NCBI RefSeq assembly: GCF_031312595.1
Contig: NZ_CP133592.1
Coordinates: 372,001-436,000 of the forward strand
Reading direction: 5' to 3'
DNA from: Methanolobus sediminis
GTDB lineage: Archaea; Halobacteriota; Methanosarcinia; Methanosarcinales; Methanosarcinaceae
Length of the DNA stretch: 64,000 nucleotides
Positions 26,703 to 36,007 of the stretch are shown here, one piece after another. The stretch's first letter is position 1. Each line of letters starts with the position of its first letter. Made by a program: the position numbers and the translations under genes. A model generated the notes under the pieces. The model was not told the origin of the DNA and did no database searches. It worked only from the letters and a program-made list of their open reading frames with translations.

Positions 26703-28604
26703 ATGGAAAAAGAGACTACTGATTCTAGTGAAGAGATTGAACTGTACGAGGACAATTTCGAAACCACAGACTCCATAGATGTTCCGGAACTCTTAATTGA
26801 CCAGATAATTGGTCAGGAACATGCAGTGGAGGTGGTAAAAAAAGCAGCAAGCCAGCGAAGGCATGTAATGATGATTGGAAGCCCTGGTACGGGTAAGTCC
26901 CTGCTTTCAAAGGCAATGGCTGAACTTCTTCCGAAAGAAGAACTTCAGGATATACTCGCATACCCAAATCCTGAGGACAACAATAATCCAAAGATACGTT
27001 CCGTACCTGCCGGAAAAGGCAGGGAGATCGTAATGGCACACAAACTGGAAGCACAGAAAAAAGCCCAGTCACGTAATATGCTGATGATGATCCTGGTATT
27101 CGGTATCATTATCTATTCATTCTACGTTGGCCAGCTTCTGTGGGGTATTATTGCAGCGATAATGATATTGCTTCTTACACGCCAGTTCATGCCAAAAGAA
27201 GAAATGATGATACCAAAGCTCATTGTTTCAAACTATCAGAAGGAGCACGCACCATTCCTTGATGCAACAGGCACACATGCAGGTGCGCTACTTGGTGATG
27301 TCAGGCACGACCCGTTCCAGTCAGGTGGTCTTGAAACACCTGCCCATGACAGGGTAGAGAGCGGTGACATTCATAAATCACACAAGGGTGTACTGTTCAT
27401 AGATGAGATAAATACTCTCAGCCTTGAATCACAGCAGAGCCTGCTTACAGCCCTTCAGGAAAAGGAGTATCCTATTACGGGACAATCCGAAAGAAGCTCA
27501 GGTGCGCTTGTCAAGACAGAACCTGTCCCATGTGATTTTATCATGGTAGCAGCAGGTAATCTTGATGCAATGGAAAAGATGCATCCTGCGCTCAGATCCC
27601 GTATAAAGGGTTATGGATACGAGCTATTCATGAGAGAATCCATGGAGGATAATCCTGAGAACCGCAAGACACTTGTAAGGTTCGTGGCGCAGGAGGTCAT
27701 GAGAGACGGACATATCCCTCCATTTGACCAGACTGCTGTGGATGAAGTAATCCGTGAAGCTCAGAGGAGAGCAGGCAGAAAGGGTCATCTAACACTGAAA
27801 CTCCGTGACCTTGGAGGTCTTGTGAGAGTTGCAGGTGACATTGCACATTCAGAAGAGGCACCTGTCGTTACTGCAAAGCACGTCCTTGCTGCAAAGAAGA
27901 TGGCAAGATCAATAGAACAACAGCTTGCTGATAGTTATCTTGAACGTAAGAATGATTACCAGCTTTTCAAGAAAATGGGAAGCGCTGTTGGAAGGGTAAA
28001 CGGTCTTGCTGTAATGGGAGGAGATTCAGGAATTGTACTGCCAATCATGGCAGGAGTTGCTCCATCGCTCTCTAACTCAGAAGGCAAGGTTATTGCAACT
28101 GGTATGTTGAAGGATATTGCAAAGGAAGCTGTACAGAACGTTTCCGCTGTAATCAAGAACGTAACAGGCAAGGATATAAGCAACCATGACATCCACATCC
28201 AGTTCATCGGAACGTATGAAGGTGTGGAAGGTGACAGTGCATCCATATCCATTGCCACTGCCGTCATATCAGCTCTTGAGAACATCCCTATCGATCAGTC
28301 TGTAGCCATGACAGGTTCACTTTCCGTAAGAGGAGATGTGCTTCCTATCGGCGGTGCGACCTATAAGATAGAAGCTGCAGCAAGAGCTGGTATAAAGAAA
28401 GTAATTATTCCAAAATCCAATGAGGATGACGTACTGATCGAAGACGCATACAAGGATAAGATCGAGATAGTTCCGGTAACCAACATTGTAGAAGTTATAG
28501 AACACAGTCTCGTAGGTCCTGATAAGGAAAGGATCCTTGAGAAACTTAAGAGTCTCAGCAGTCTTAAGACCGGTACCGAAATGCCTGAAGTGGTCCCTGT
28601 GTGA
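26703..28604 (+). CDS. lonB: Membrane-anchored archaeal Lon protease (LonB)
   Basis: This 633-residue ATP-dependent protease degrades unfolded and regulatory proteins at the inner face of the membrane. Walker A is GSPGTGKSLL near residue 60. An insert of two membrane helices at about 127-160 (MLMMILVFGIIIYSF and GIIAAIMILLL) replaces the bacterial N-domain, as in the LonB family. Walker B is VLFIDEIN near residue 231. The C-terminal protease domain has the nucleophile Ser in EGDSAS near residue 511 and the Lys in GGATYKIEAA near residue 557. Its promoter has two palindromes, and a hairpin covers its stop codon. TldD, another proteolytic gene, follows 72 bases later. Confidence 0.95.
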   Translation: MEKETTDSSEEIELYEDNFETTDSIDVPELLIDQIIGQEHAVEVVKKAASQRRHVMMIGSPGTGKSLLSKAMAELLPKEELQDILAYPNPEDNNNPKIRSVPAGKGREIVMAHKLEAQKKAQSRNMLMMILVFGIIIYSFYVGQLLWGIIAAIMILLLTRQFMPKEEMMIPKLIVSNYQKEHAPFLDATGTHAGALLGDVRHDPFQSGGLETPAHDRVESGDIHKSHKGVLFIDEINTLSLESQQSLLTALQEKEYPITGQSERSSGALVKTEPVPCDFIMVAAGNLDAMEKMHPALRSRIKGYGYELFMRESMEDNPENRKTLVRFVAQEVMRDGHIPPFDQTAVDEVIREAQRRAGRKGHLTLKLRDLGGLVRVAGDIAHSEEAPVVTAKHVLAAKKMARSIEQQLADSYLERKNDYQLFKKMGSAVGRVNGLAVMGGDSGIVLPIMAGVAPSLSNSEGKVIATGMLKDIAKEAVQNVSAVIKNVTGKDISNHDIHIQFIGTYEGVEGDSASISIATAVISALENIPIDQSVAMTGSLSVRGDVLPIGGATYKIEAAARAGIKKVIIPKSNEDDVLIEDAYKDKIEIVPVTNIVEVIEHSLVGPDKERILEKLKSLSSLKTGTEMPEVVPV

Positions 28605-28610
28605 ACAGGG
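28595..28610 (+). terminator. Hairpin over the lon stop codon
   Basis: CCCTGT (28595-28600) and ACAGGG (28605-28610) flank a GTGA loop that contains the TGA stop. A T-rich run follows (TTACTTATTTATTTAAATTTTTG). Confidence 0.6.
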
Positions 28611-28676
28611 GCTGTTACTTATTTATTTAAATTTTTGTTTCATTCATAGTTTCATTCATAAAGTGAGGAGTTAATA

Positions 28677-30008
28677 ATGCATAGTGTAGACTTTTTTGAT
28701 ACAAGGATCATAGAGGGGACTACAACGTCTATTGTCCTTGATAATGGCAAGATAGAGCAAATATCTGTCAATTTTACAAAAGGAGCAGCCGTCAGAGCTC
28801 TTAAAGGTGGTTCATGGGGATTCACTTCTGCAGACGGGGATTTCGATATTGAAAAAGCAATACGTGCAGCGTCTGAACTTGCAGTAAGTATGGATGATAA
28901 ATCACCCAAGGAAAAAGTAAAGATGCAGGAAATAGCAAGCCCTGTTGTCTCAAATGCTCCAAAAGTGAAGAAAAATCCTCTAGATATCTCTCTTGAAGAA
29001 AAGGTCAGCAACCTGAAAGAGTTTGGAAAATACGCCAAAAAAGAAGGCATCAGTAGCAGCAGTGCTGTATACAGCGAATCATCATACAAGGTCATGTATA
29101 CCGATTCCACGGGTGTGGAAGGAGAATATGATGTCGTAAGAACCGGGTTTGCTATTAGTGCGGTGGCTTCAAGAGACGGAATGTACCAGGCCGGAAGAGA
29201 AAGCCGCTTTGGTGTTACAGGCTATGAGATATTCGACAAATATAATGCAGCTGAACTTGCAGAAGAAGCCGCAAACAGTGCATTGCAACTCCTTGATGCA
29301 AAGCCTGCCAAAGGCGGAAGCATGCCGGTAATACTTGACCCTGAACTTGCAGGAGTTTTTGCCCACGAGGCAGTAGGACATGCATCAGAAGCAGATCTCG
29401 TGCTTGAAGGAAGCTCTGTTCTTGAAAACCGCATAGGTGAATCAATAGCATCCCCGCTTGTAACAATTATCGATGACCCTACAATGCATGAATATGGTTA
29501 TTTCCCGTTTGACGATGAAGGTTCACAAACTGAGAAAACAACTCTCATAGACAACGGAGTTCTCAAATCCTACCTGCACTCCAGGGAAACAGCCGCAAAA
29601 CTTGGAGGGACACCAGGACACTGCCGTGCTCAGGGACATTCCAGACCAATTGTCCGTATGAGTAATACATACATTGACAATGGAAATTCAAAACTCGAGG
29701 AAATGCTTGAGGAAATCGGGAATGGAATGTACCTTATAGGTTCCAGAGGCGGACAGGTGAACACAGGAGAAGGTGTGTTCCAGTTCAATGCTGAAAAAGG
29801 ATACCTTATTGAGGATGGAAAGCTCACGACACTCATCAGAGACGTTTCACTATCCGGAAAGATCCTTGAGATCCTCAATAACGTGAAAATGGTTGGCAAT
29901 GACCTTAAAATGAACTCAGGAAGATGTGGCAAAGGCGGTCAGCTTGTACCTGTCACCGACGGTTCCCCACATCTGATGATATCCGAAGCAATGGTAGGAG
30001 GTGCATGA
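28677..30008 (+). CDS. tldD: TldD metalloprotease subunit
   Basis: This 443-residue TldD has the metal-binding motif HEAVGHASEADL near residue 229, the catalytic signature of the family. TldD and TldE form a heterodimer that degrades small peptides in the cytoplasm; bacterial homologues act on microcin B17 and CcdA. The C-terminus includes the conserved GSRGGQVNTGEGVFQFN and GRCGKGGQ segments. GAGGAGT precedes the ATG. TldE follows with a one-base gap and its ribosome site GGAGGTG lies inside the end of tldD, so translation is coupled. It lies directly after LonB and may share a role in protein quality control. Confidence 0.95.
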   Translation: MHSVDFFDTRIIEGTTTSIVLDNGKIEQISVNFTKGAAVRALKGGSWGFTSADGDFDIEKAIRAASELAVSMDDKSPKEKVKMQEIASPVVSNAPKVKKNPLDISLEEKVSNLKEFGKYAKKEGISSSSAVYSESSYKVMYTDSTGVEGEYDVVRTGFAISAVASRDGMYQAGRESRFGVTGYEIFDKYNAAELAEEAANSALQLLDAKPAKGGSMPVILDPELAGVFAHEAVGHASEADLVLEGSSVLENRIGESIASPLVTIIDDPTMHEYGYFPFDDEGSQTEKTTLIDNGVLKSYLHSRETAAKLGGTPGHCRAQGHSRPIVRMSNTYIDNGNSKLEEMLEEIGNGMYLIGSRGGQVNTGEGVFQFNAEKGYLIEDGKLTTLIRDVSLSGKILEILNNVKMVGNDLKMNSGRCGKGGQLVPVTDGSPHLMISEAMVGGA

Positions 30009-30009
30009 A

Positions 30010-31320
30010 ATGTACGACCTTGCTGAAAAAGCCCTTAAAGCAGCTATAAAATATGGTGCTAAGGAAGCTGAAGTTTATATTATGAAAAGCCAGAAGACCT
30101 CTGTCAGTATCCAGAAAGATATGATAGAAGGTGCGAAGGAAAATATCACAACAGGAATCGGTATTCGTGCTATTGTTGATGGTGCTGTGGGATTTTCCAG
30201 CACCAACATTATGAGCTACATTGATGAAGCTGCAAAAAATGCAGTCAGTTCTGCAAAAACACAGGATGCTGACCCTGACTGGAAAGAACTGCCTTCCTAC
30301 CAGAAATATCCAACTGTGACAGGCATTCTTGACAAAGACATCCAGAATATGGAACTTGACGAATGCATTGGCCATACAATGGAAATGATAGATGCTGCAA
30401 GAGCTACGTCAGGAATCATAGTTACATCCGGAAGTTTCAGCCGAAGCCACGGAGAAAGACTCATACTGAACAGCAATGGAATTGAAGTTTCAGAAGAGGG
30501 TACAGGCATATCTGGATTTGTGGATGTTATTACAAATTCAGGTGAAACATCTACTGCATACGACTTTGCAATTTCACGAAAGAATGACATTGATTTTGCA
30601 GCAATCGGAAAGAATGCCGCAGAACTTGCAAAGAAGTCACAGGATACAATTTCCATTGAGCCGCACAGAACTGAAGTAGTCATTCATCCTTTTGCATTCT
30701 CAGACCTTATCGAAAACACATTCATACCATCTATTGATGCTGATAACGTACAGAAAGGACGTTCTAATCTCATCGGCAGAAAAGATGATATCATCGCAAA
30801 CGAGAAACTCTCCATATATGATGACGGACTGCTTGAAGGTGGTATTGATACCGGAATTGCCGATGATGAAGGAGTCGCGTCACGTAAAACAACTGTAATA
30901 GAGAACGGAGTGTTCAGGTCATATCTATATGACACTTACACCGCAGGAAAAGATGGTGTGGAAAGCACAGGTAATGCTTCCCGCAACTCATATCTTTCAA
31001 CACCTTCCGTAGGGTCAAGGAATTTCATTATCGATTTCCCAAATTGTGACATAGTAGCTGACACCGACAATGGTGTTTATGTGAATACAGTTATAGGTGC
31101 TCACACTGCCAATGCTATTTCAGGTGATTTCTCAGTTGAAGCACGTAATGCATTCACCATAAAAGATGGAAAACTGGACAAACCAATTAAATCACTCATG
31201 ATCTCCGGCAACATATTTGATATGCTGAAAAATATAAATGGAGCCGGAACCGATGTTCGCAAGGTTGGTGGAACCATTACACCATCCATCAGAGTCTCTG
31301 ACATGAGTGTTGTTGGTTAA
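30010..31320 (+). CDS. tldE: TldE (PmbA) subunit
   Basis: This 436-residue partner of TldD has the same fold but lacks the HExxxH metal site, as expected of TldE. Recognisable parts are MYDLAEKALKAAIKYGA at the N-terminus, GIGIRAIVDGAVGFSSTN, FRSYLYDTYTAGKDGV and the C-terminal SGNIFDMLKNINGAG. I choose ATG 30010 over the in-frame GTG 30001, because GGAGGTG (29996-30002) gives ideal spacing to 30010. It is co-transcribed with tldD and followed by a terminator hairpin. Confidence 0.94.
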   Translation: MYDLAEKALKAAIKYGAKEAEVYIMKSQKTSVSIQKDMIEGAKENITTGIGIRAIVDGAVGFSSTNIMSYIDEAAKNAVSSAKTQDADPDWKELPSYQKYPTVTGILDKDIQNMELDECIGHTMEMIDAARATSGIIVTSGSFSRSHGERLILNSNGIEVSEEGTGISGFVDVITNSGETSTAYDFAISRKNDIDFAAIGKNAAELAKKSQDTISIEPHRTEVVIHPFAFSDLIENTFIPSIDADNVQKGRSNLIGRKDDIIANEKLSIYDDGLLEGGIDTGIADDEGVASRKTTVIENGVFRSYLYDTYTAGKDGVESTGNASRNSYLSTPSVGSRNFIIDFPNCDIVADTDNGVYVNTVIGAHTANAISGDFSVEARNAFTIKDGKLDKPIKSLMISGNIFDMLKNINGAGTDVRKVGGTITPSIRVSDMSVVG

Positions 31321-31350
31321 TTTTTCTTTTTTCAGACGATTTACTTAAGC

Positions 31351-31388
31351 AGATGCTTGCGGGAACATACTATTTCTGCAAGCGATCT
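31351..31388 (+). terminator. Terminator after tldE
   Basis: AGATGCTTGC (31351-31360) pairs with GCAAGC-G-ATCT (31378-31388) with one bulged G and a 17-base loop. A T-rich tract (GTTTTTGGTTTTATTTTTTC) follows directly. Confidence 0.65.
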
Positions 31389-31423
31389 GTTTTTGGTTTT
31401 ATTTTTTCTGTGATTTTCGGCGC

Positions 31424-31512
31424 AATTGTGCACAATTACAACGATTGACGAGTAATTGTAGAATGCGTAGACATTATTCCACTAGAGATTTACCTAAATG
31501 TGCACAGTTACA
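31424..31512 (+). promoter_or_regulatory. Cluster of palindromes and direct repeats upstream of the CHASE4 kinase
   Basis: A perfect 14-bp palindrome AATTGTGCACAATT (31424-31437) overlaps an inverted repeat ACAATTAC/GTAATTGT (31432-31439, 31452-31459). TGTGCACAATTACA (31427-31440) recurs with one mismatch as TGTGCACAGTTACA (31499-31512). TATA-like DNA follows at about 31521-31545. This looks like a multi-site operator. Confidence 0.5.
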
Positions 31513-31613
31513 GGAAACAAATATATAGACATATAAATTATAACTCAGTTATATAACAATACAGAGAACGAAAAATAAATGGAAAAAGTAACATCCATTT
31601 AAAGGACAAACGA

Positions 31614-33644
31614 ATGGCAACACTGCAGAAAAAAACACTTTGCATCATCAGTGCAACTCTCATAGGTCTTATACTTATCATATATCTGAGTTCACATTCC
31701 ATTGTTATTGACAGTTATGAGAAACTGGAAGAAGAAGATGCTAGTGAGAATGCCATTTGCATTAAAAATATATTGATACTTGAAAACCAGGATCTGCAAA
31801 ATAAAGCTGCTGACTGGTCGGTATGGGATGAAACATGCGATTTTGTTCAGGGAAACAGTAGTGATTATCCTGAAAAATACCTCATGAACGAAACCTTTTA
31901 CAATCAAAGACTTGATTTCATGCTTATCTACAATGAAACAGGGTCGTTGGTATATGAAAAATCAATTGAGAATAACAATTTCTCCACTGTAAAAGAACTG
32001 GAAGAACACCTTCAAAATAATCCGTATCTTCTTGAACATACCAACTACAGCAGCAGAAAAACCGGTTTTCTTGTCTTTAGCAAAAAGCCCCTTATGATAA
32101 CATCACAACCTGTTGTGAAAAGTGATCTTAGTGGTCCAATATACGGAACCATAATAATGGGCAGAATTATTGATTCTGAAGAAATAGCAAGACTGCACGC
32201 AACTACAAACCTTGTACTGCACATTGAAAACATTAAGAACACAAATAAGACAGAAACTATTTCATCCCGGAATATAGATTCTTCAAATAACAGCATTCTT
32301 ACTGTAACGGATAATGCCCGTATATATTCTTATGTAAATTTCAATGACATATATGGGAACGAAGCATTTTCCATTGAAGTGGGAATGTTTCGAAATATTC
32401 ACCAGCAGGGAGTAAATGCTATCAACTATTTCCTTGTGGTCCTTATTCTTACAGGAATCATTTTCGGAGCAGTGATTATCCTCCTGCTTGAGAGATCACA
32501 TATTTCACGTCTTAAGAAACTCCAGAACAAAGTAAGAGAGATAGGTGAAAATGGAGATTTCACAAATAGAGTATTATATGAAGGAAATGACGAAGTTGCA
32601 AGTCTCAGTAGCTCAATAAACAAGATGCTTGAATCGCTCGAAAGATCACAGAGACTTGTTATCAAAAGAGATGCTACTATTAATGCTATTTTGCAGGCCA
32701 TGCCTGATATGATGTTCCAGGTAAAAAAAGATGGGACGATATGCAACTATAAACTTTCTACTGACAACTGCATATATGAATCCCCTGAAACCGATCTTAA
32801 TATCACCCTTGAGGATGTGCTTCCTGCACACATTGCAGAAATTGAACTCGATATTATTGAAGAAGCACTTCGGACAAACAAAACCCATACTATGCATTAC
32901 ACAATGCCTGTAAAAAGAGAGATGAGAGACTTTGAGGTCAGGTTCGTGGTCATTGCTGAAGATGAGGTTCTTGCGGTTGTCAAGGATATTACAGAAATAA
33001 AACAGGCGGAGGAGATGCGAAGGAAGGATATTCTCCTTAAAGAAGTGCACCACCGCGTAAAGAACAATCTCCAGATAATATCAAGTATGCTCCGGCTTCA
33101 GTCAAGGAAATTCACTGATAAGGAAACCATCGAAGCATTCCGCAAAAGCCAGAACCGTGCTAAATCAATGGCAATTGCACATGAGAAGCTTTACCAGTCC
33201 CGCGACCTTGAGAACATCGAACTTTCTTCATACATAGAGACTCTTACAAAATATCTTGTCAACACATATGGCTGCGATCCGGAAAATATCAAAATAGATA
33301 TAAATATTAAAAACATAACACAGGATATTGATACAGCCATACCTCTTGGGCTTATCATCAATGAGATCGTTTCAAATTCCCTGAAACATGCTTTTAAAGA
33401 CCATAAGGGGGAAATACTCGTCGAGATAGTTCCGGATGTCAATGGTCAGTACATGTTAACGATAAGGGATAACGGAATCGGATTCCCGGAAGATCTGGAT
33501 TTCATGAACACGGACTCATTGGGAATGCAACTCGTTGTTTCATTAGTGGAACAGTTAGAGGGTAGCATAGAGCTTATCAGAGGCAATGGTACGGAATTCA
33601 GAATCAGATTCAAACAACTATCCTATAAGAGAAGGGACTACTGA
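31614..33644 (+). CDS. Membrane histidine kinase: CHASE4-HAMP-PAS-HisKA_2-HATPase
   Basis: This 676-residue sensor has a first membrane helix at about 8-30 and an extracellular CHASE4-like domain of about 240 residues, including WSVWDETCDFVQ. The second membrane helix is near 270-293, followed by HAMP, a PAS domain (AMPDMMFQVKKDGTI), and the HisKA_2 motif KEVHHRVKNNLQIISSML. The HATPase has NEIVSNSLKHAF and DNGIGFPED. It should detect an external signal and phosphorylate the receiver protein encoded next. Stop and start codons overlap (TGATG at 33642-33646), so both are translated together. Its promoter has clustered palindromes, possibly for autoregulation. Confidence 0.9.
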   Translation: MATLQKKTLCIISATLIGLILIIYLSSHSIVIDSYEKLEEEDASENAICIKNILILENQDLQNKAADWSVWDETCDFVQGNSSDYPEKYLMNETFYNQRLDFMLIYNETGSLVYEKSIENNNFSTVKELEEHLQNNPYLLEHTNYSSRKTGFLVFSKKPLMITSQPVVKSDLSGPIYGTIIMGRIIDSEEIARLHATTNLVLHIENIKNTNKTETISSRNIDSSNNSILTVTDNARIYSYVNFNDIYGNEAFSIEVGMFRNIHQQGVNAINYFLVVLILTGIIFGAVIILLLERSHISRLKKLQNKVREIGENGDFTNRVLYEGNDEVASLSSSINKMLESLERSQRLVIKRDATINAILQAMPDMMFQVKKDGTICNYKLSTDNCIYESPETDLNITLEDVLPAHIAEIELDIIEEALRTNKTHTMHYTMPVKREMRDFEVRFVVIAEDEVLAVVKDITEIKQAEEMRRKDILLKEVHHRVKNNLQIISSMLRLQSRKFTDKETIEAFRKSQNRAKSMAIAHEKLYQSRDLENIELSSYIETLTKYLVNTYGCDPENIKIDINIKNITQDIDTAIPLGLIINEIVSNSLKHAFKDHKGEILVEIVPDVNGQYMLTIRDNGIGFPEDLDFMNTDSLGMQLVVSLVEQLEGSIELIRGNGTEFRIRFKQLSYKRRDY

Positions 33645-34450
33645 TGACTAATGAAAAGATAATGATAGTCGAAGACGAGAAAATAGTAGCTCTGGATATT
33701 AAAGATAGTCTGGAACATTTCGGATATTCTGTACCCTGTATGGCGGATAGTGGTGAGGATGCCATCAGGTTCATTGACCAGTGCCGACCTGACCTTATCT
33801 TAATGGATATTGTACTTAAGGGTAAGATTGACGGAATTGAAGCTGCAAGGACTATACACGATAATTATGGTATACCTGTAATTTATCTTACAGCATATTC
33901 TGACGAAAAGACACTTCAAAGAGCTAAACTTACTGAGCCTTTCGGACATATACTAAAACCTTTTGATGAGAGGGAACTGCGAACGAATATTGAGATCGCT
34001 CTCTATAAACGGGAAAAGGAAAAAGAGAAACAGTTCAATCATGAAAATTGTATCAATTCCCTTCTTGACAATATCGGTGATGCAGTTATATCCACCGATA
34101 TAAACGGTAACATCAAATACATAAATCCACTTGCAGAAGCTCTCACAGGATACACCAGAAAAGAAGCACTCGGATGCAATATCAATGAAGTGTTCAGGGT
34201 TGTCTATGAAGGTAACAAGGATGCAGAGGATCCAACTAGAAAGGTTTTCAGAGAAGGCGCCTTTTTCGGACTTGAGGATGATACCATACTCATCTCAAAG
34301 GAGAACACACGCATACCACTTGATATTATAGGTTCACCGGTCACGAATAAGAAAAACGAGATAATCGGCGCCGTTATCATCTTTTATGATATAACAGAAA
34401 GGAAAGAGATAGAGCAGTCTTTCCGCTGTTATGATATCTCTTACAGTTAA
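33644..34450 (+). CDS. Response regulator: receiver plus PAS domain
   Basis: This 268-residue protein pairs with the kinase upstream (1-base overlap). The receiver domain covers about 1-125, with acidic pair VEDE, phospho-Asp in LILMDIVLKG near residue 53, Thr in VIYLTAYSD and Lys in HILKPFDE. A PAS domain follows (DNIGDAVISTDINGNIKYIN, ending FYDITERKEIEQ). There is no DNA-binding or enzymatic output domain, a common archaeal layout in which output is through protein contacts. The last residues (FRCYDISYS) leave no room for a kinase. Confidence 0.88.
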   Translation: MTNEKIMIVEDEKIVALDIKDSLEHFGYSVPCMADSGEDAIRFIDQCRPDLILMDIVLKGKIDGIEAARTIHDNYGIPVIYLTAYSDEKTLQRAKLTEPFGHILKPFDERELRTNIEIALYKREKEKEKQFNHENCINSLLDNIGDAVISTDINGNIKYINPLAEALTGYTRKEALGCNINEVFRVVYEGNKDAEDPTRKVFREGAFFGLEDDTILISKENTRIPLDIIGSPVTNKKNEIIGAVIIFYDITERKEIEQSFRCYDISYS

Positions 34451-34467
34451 ACCTCTTATAGTTTAAC
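34446..34467. terminator. Inverted repeat between convergent genes
   Basis: GTTAAAC and GTTTAAC form a 7-bp stem with an 8-base loop, overlapping the stop of the receiver gene and facing the MFS gene end. No strong T-run follows on either side, so termination is only suggested. Confidence 0.35.
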
Positions 34468-34473
34468 CGAAAT

Positions 34474-35697
34474 TCAACCTGTTGTTCTGACCTGTGAGTC
34501 TGTCGGTTCTTTTATACCAACAATTACAAGCAGGAGTGAAATTAACAACATTACGGCACAGATATAGAAAGGCAATTCAAATGATATGTAACCTGCGAGG
34601 ATACCTCCCATTATTGGACCTAATGCCATTCCCGCCGCCTGCGAAGCTGTGATGGAACTTACCTTTGAACTAACTGCTATTCCTGCAAGGTCAACTGCAA
34701 GAGCCATTACAGGTGTTTCCACTGCGGCCATGGATATTCCTTGTATCGCACGCAGAATTATTAGCTGAGTTACGTTATCCACATACCCGAGACCAATAAC
34801 AATAGGGATGTTCAGCAATAATCCCATTGCAATGATTTTTTTCCTCCCTAATCTGTCAGAAAGTATTCCCATGGGAGTCTGGAACAGCACTCTTACTATA
34901 ACATAAGCGGACACTGCTATGCTAAGGGAGATCTCACCGGTCCCAAGTCTTGATTCATACTCCGGCAGGAAGGCAAATATTATCATGATACCTGTCATCA
35001 TCATGAACATTGCAACGGAAAGAATGATGAACTGGAAGCCTTTTGCAGGCTCCTGTGATGATGCAGATGATGGCTGTCCGTTATGTGTTTCGGATACAAA
35101 GAACGATATCAGTATTAAACTTGCAATCCCAAGCAGTGCGCACACATAGAATGCGGTTACATAACCAAAGTAACTGGCTATTACACCACCTGCAATGGAT
35201 CCCGTACCGAATCCAAATCCCCGGACTGTGGAATAGATACCTATTGCAGTTCCTCTTGTGCTCTTTGATGAAAGATGCGTTACCATTGCAACGATTGCAG
35301 GAACAGTAGCACCTACTGTTATTCCCTGGACTATCCTTAATAATATCATGTAATCAAAATTACTGGTATTTGCATAAGTAAATGATATCAGGGTAAAGCC
35401 TGCCATTCCCATTACCACAAAGGGTTTCCTTCTGTTCAGGTTATCTGACAAACGACCAAAGAATGGTTGGGAGAGAGCATTTGACAGACCGAAAACCGTT
35501 GCTATAAGTCCGGCCCTGAATACGATGGGAGTTCCGGAAAAGATATTGCTGTCCATGCCAACAATGTAAAGCGGCAGCAGGAACGCCAGCATTCCGGTCC
35601 CCAGATCCTTGAATAATTTGGACAGGGAAAGAACATAAAGTGCAGGGTTCAATTTATCATGAGTATTTGATGATTTTAGGGATGCTGGATCCTTCAT
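34474..35697 (-). CDS. Major facilitator superfamily transporter
   Basis: This 407-residue protein has about twelve hydrophobic helices and two MFS signature loops: QPFFGRLSDNLNRRKP between helices 2 and 3, and MGILSDRLGRKKIIAMG in the second half. This places it with drug/proton or sugar type exporters, but the substrate is not predictable. It is a single gene on the minus strand, convergent with the two-component pair. The N-terminal cytoplasmic extension (MKDPASLKSSNTHDKLNPAL) is short and hydrophilic. Confidence 0.88.
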   Translation of the reverse strand: MKDPASLKSSNTHDKLNPALYVLSLSKLFKDLGTGMLAFLLPLYIVGMDSNIFSGTPIVFRAGLIATVFGLSNALSQPFFGRLSDNLNRRKPFVVMGMAGFTLISFTYANTSNFDYMILLRIVQGITVGATVPAIVAMVTHLSSKSTRGTAIGIYSTVRGFGFGTGSIAGGVIASYFGYVTAFYVCALLGIASLILISFFVSETHNGQPSSASSQEPAKGFQFIILSVAMFMMMTGIMIIFAFLPEYESRLGTGEISLSIAVSAYVIVRVLFQTPMGILSDRLGRKKIIAMGLLLNIPIVIGLGYVDNVTQLIILRAIQGISMAAVETPVMALAVDLAGIAVSSKVSSITASQAAGMALGPIMGGILAGYISFELPFYICAVMLLISLLLVIVGIKEPTDSQVRTTG

Positions 35698-35742
35698 ATA
35701 ACACCTGATTGTAGTTTAAAGTATAAAATACCGGATATGCAA

Positions 35743-35952
35743 TTACTGTTTATCGATCCAGCTACATGGTGAAATTTGGTGATTATTGGAAAATAATACT
35801 TTGTAGCAATATAGTCTTAAAAATGCCAGTAGAATGCCTCCTATGAAATAGTGAATCCCGGGATAGAATATTGTGAACTGGATGACCAGTGTCATGAAGA
35901 ATGCAACTACATTCAGATTTCTGTTATTTGTTCTAAAAAATGACCATTTCAT
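35743..35952 (-). CDS. Possible small membrane protein
   Basis: The frame is open upstream to 36018, but ATG 35952 gives a compact 69-residue protein: MKWSFFRTNNRNLN, then two hydrophobic segments (VVAFFMTLVIQFTIFYPG and FIGGILLAFLRLY) and a hydrophilic tail. I do not recognise a family, and the ribosome site is poor. It lies 56 bases downstream of the cupredoxin-like gene on the same strand and could be co-transcribed with it. It may not be a real gene. Confidence 0.4.
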   Translation of the reverse strand: MKWSFFRTNNRNLNVVAFFMTLVIQFTIFYPGIHYFIGGILLAFLRLYCYKVLFSNNHQISPCSWIDKQ

Positions 35953-36007
35953 TCCGGAATAGCCGGAACTTAAGGTCATAAAGACTTTATTGTCTTGTAA
36001 CTGATGA

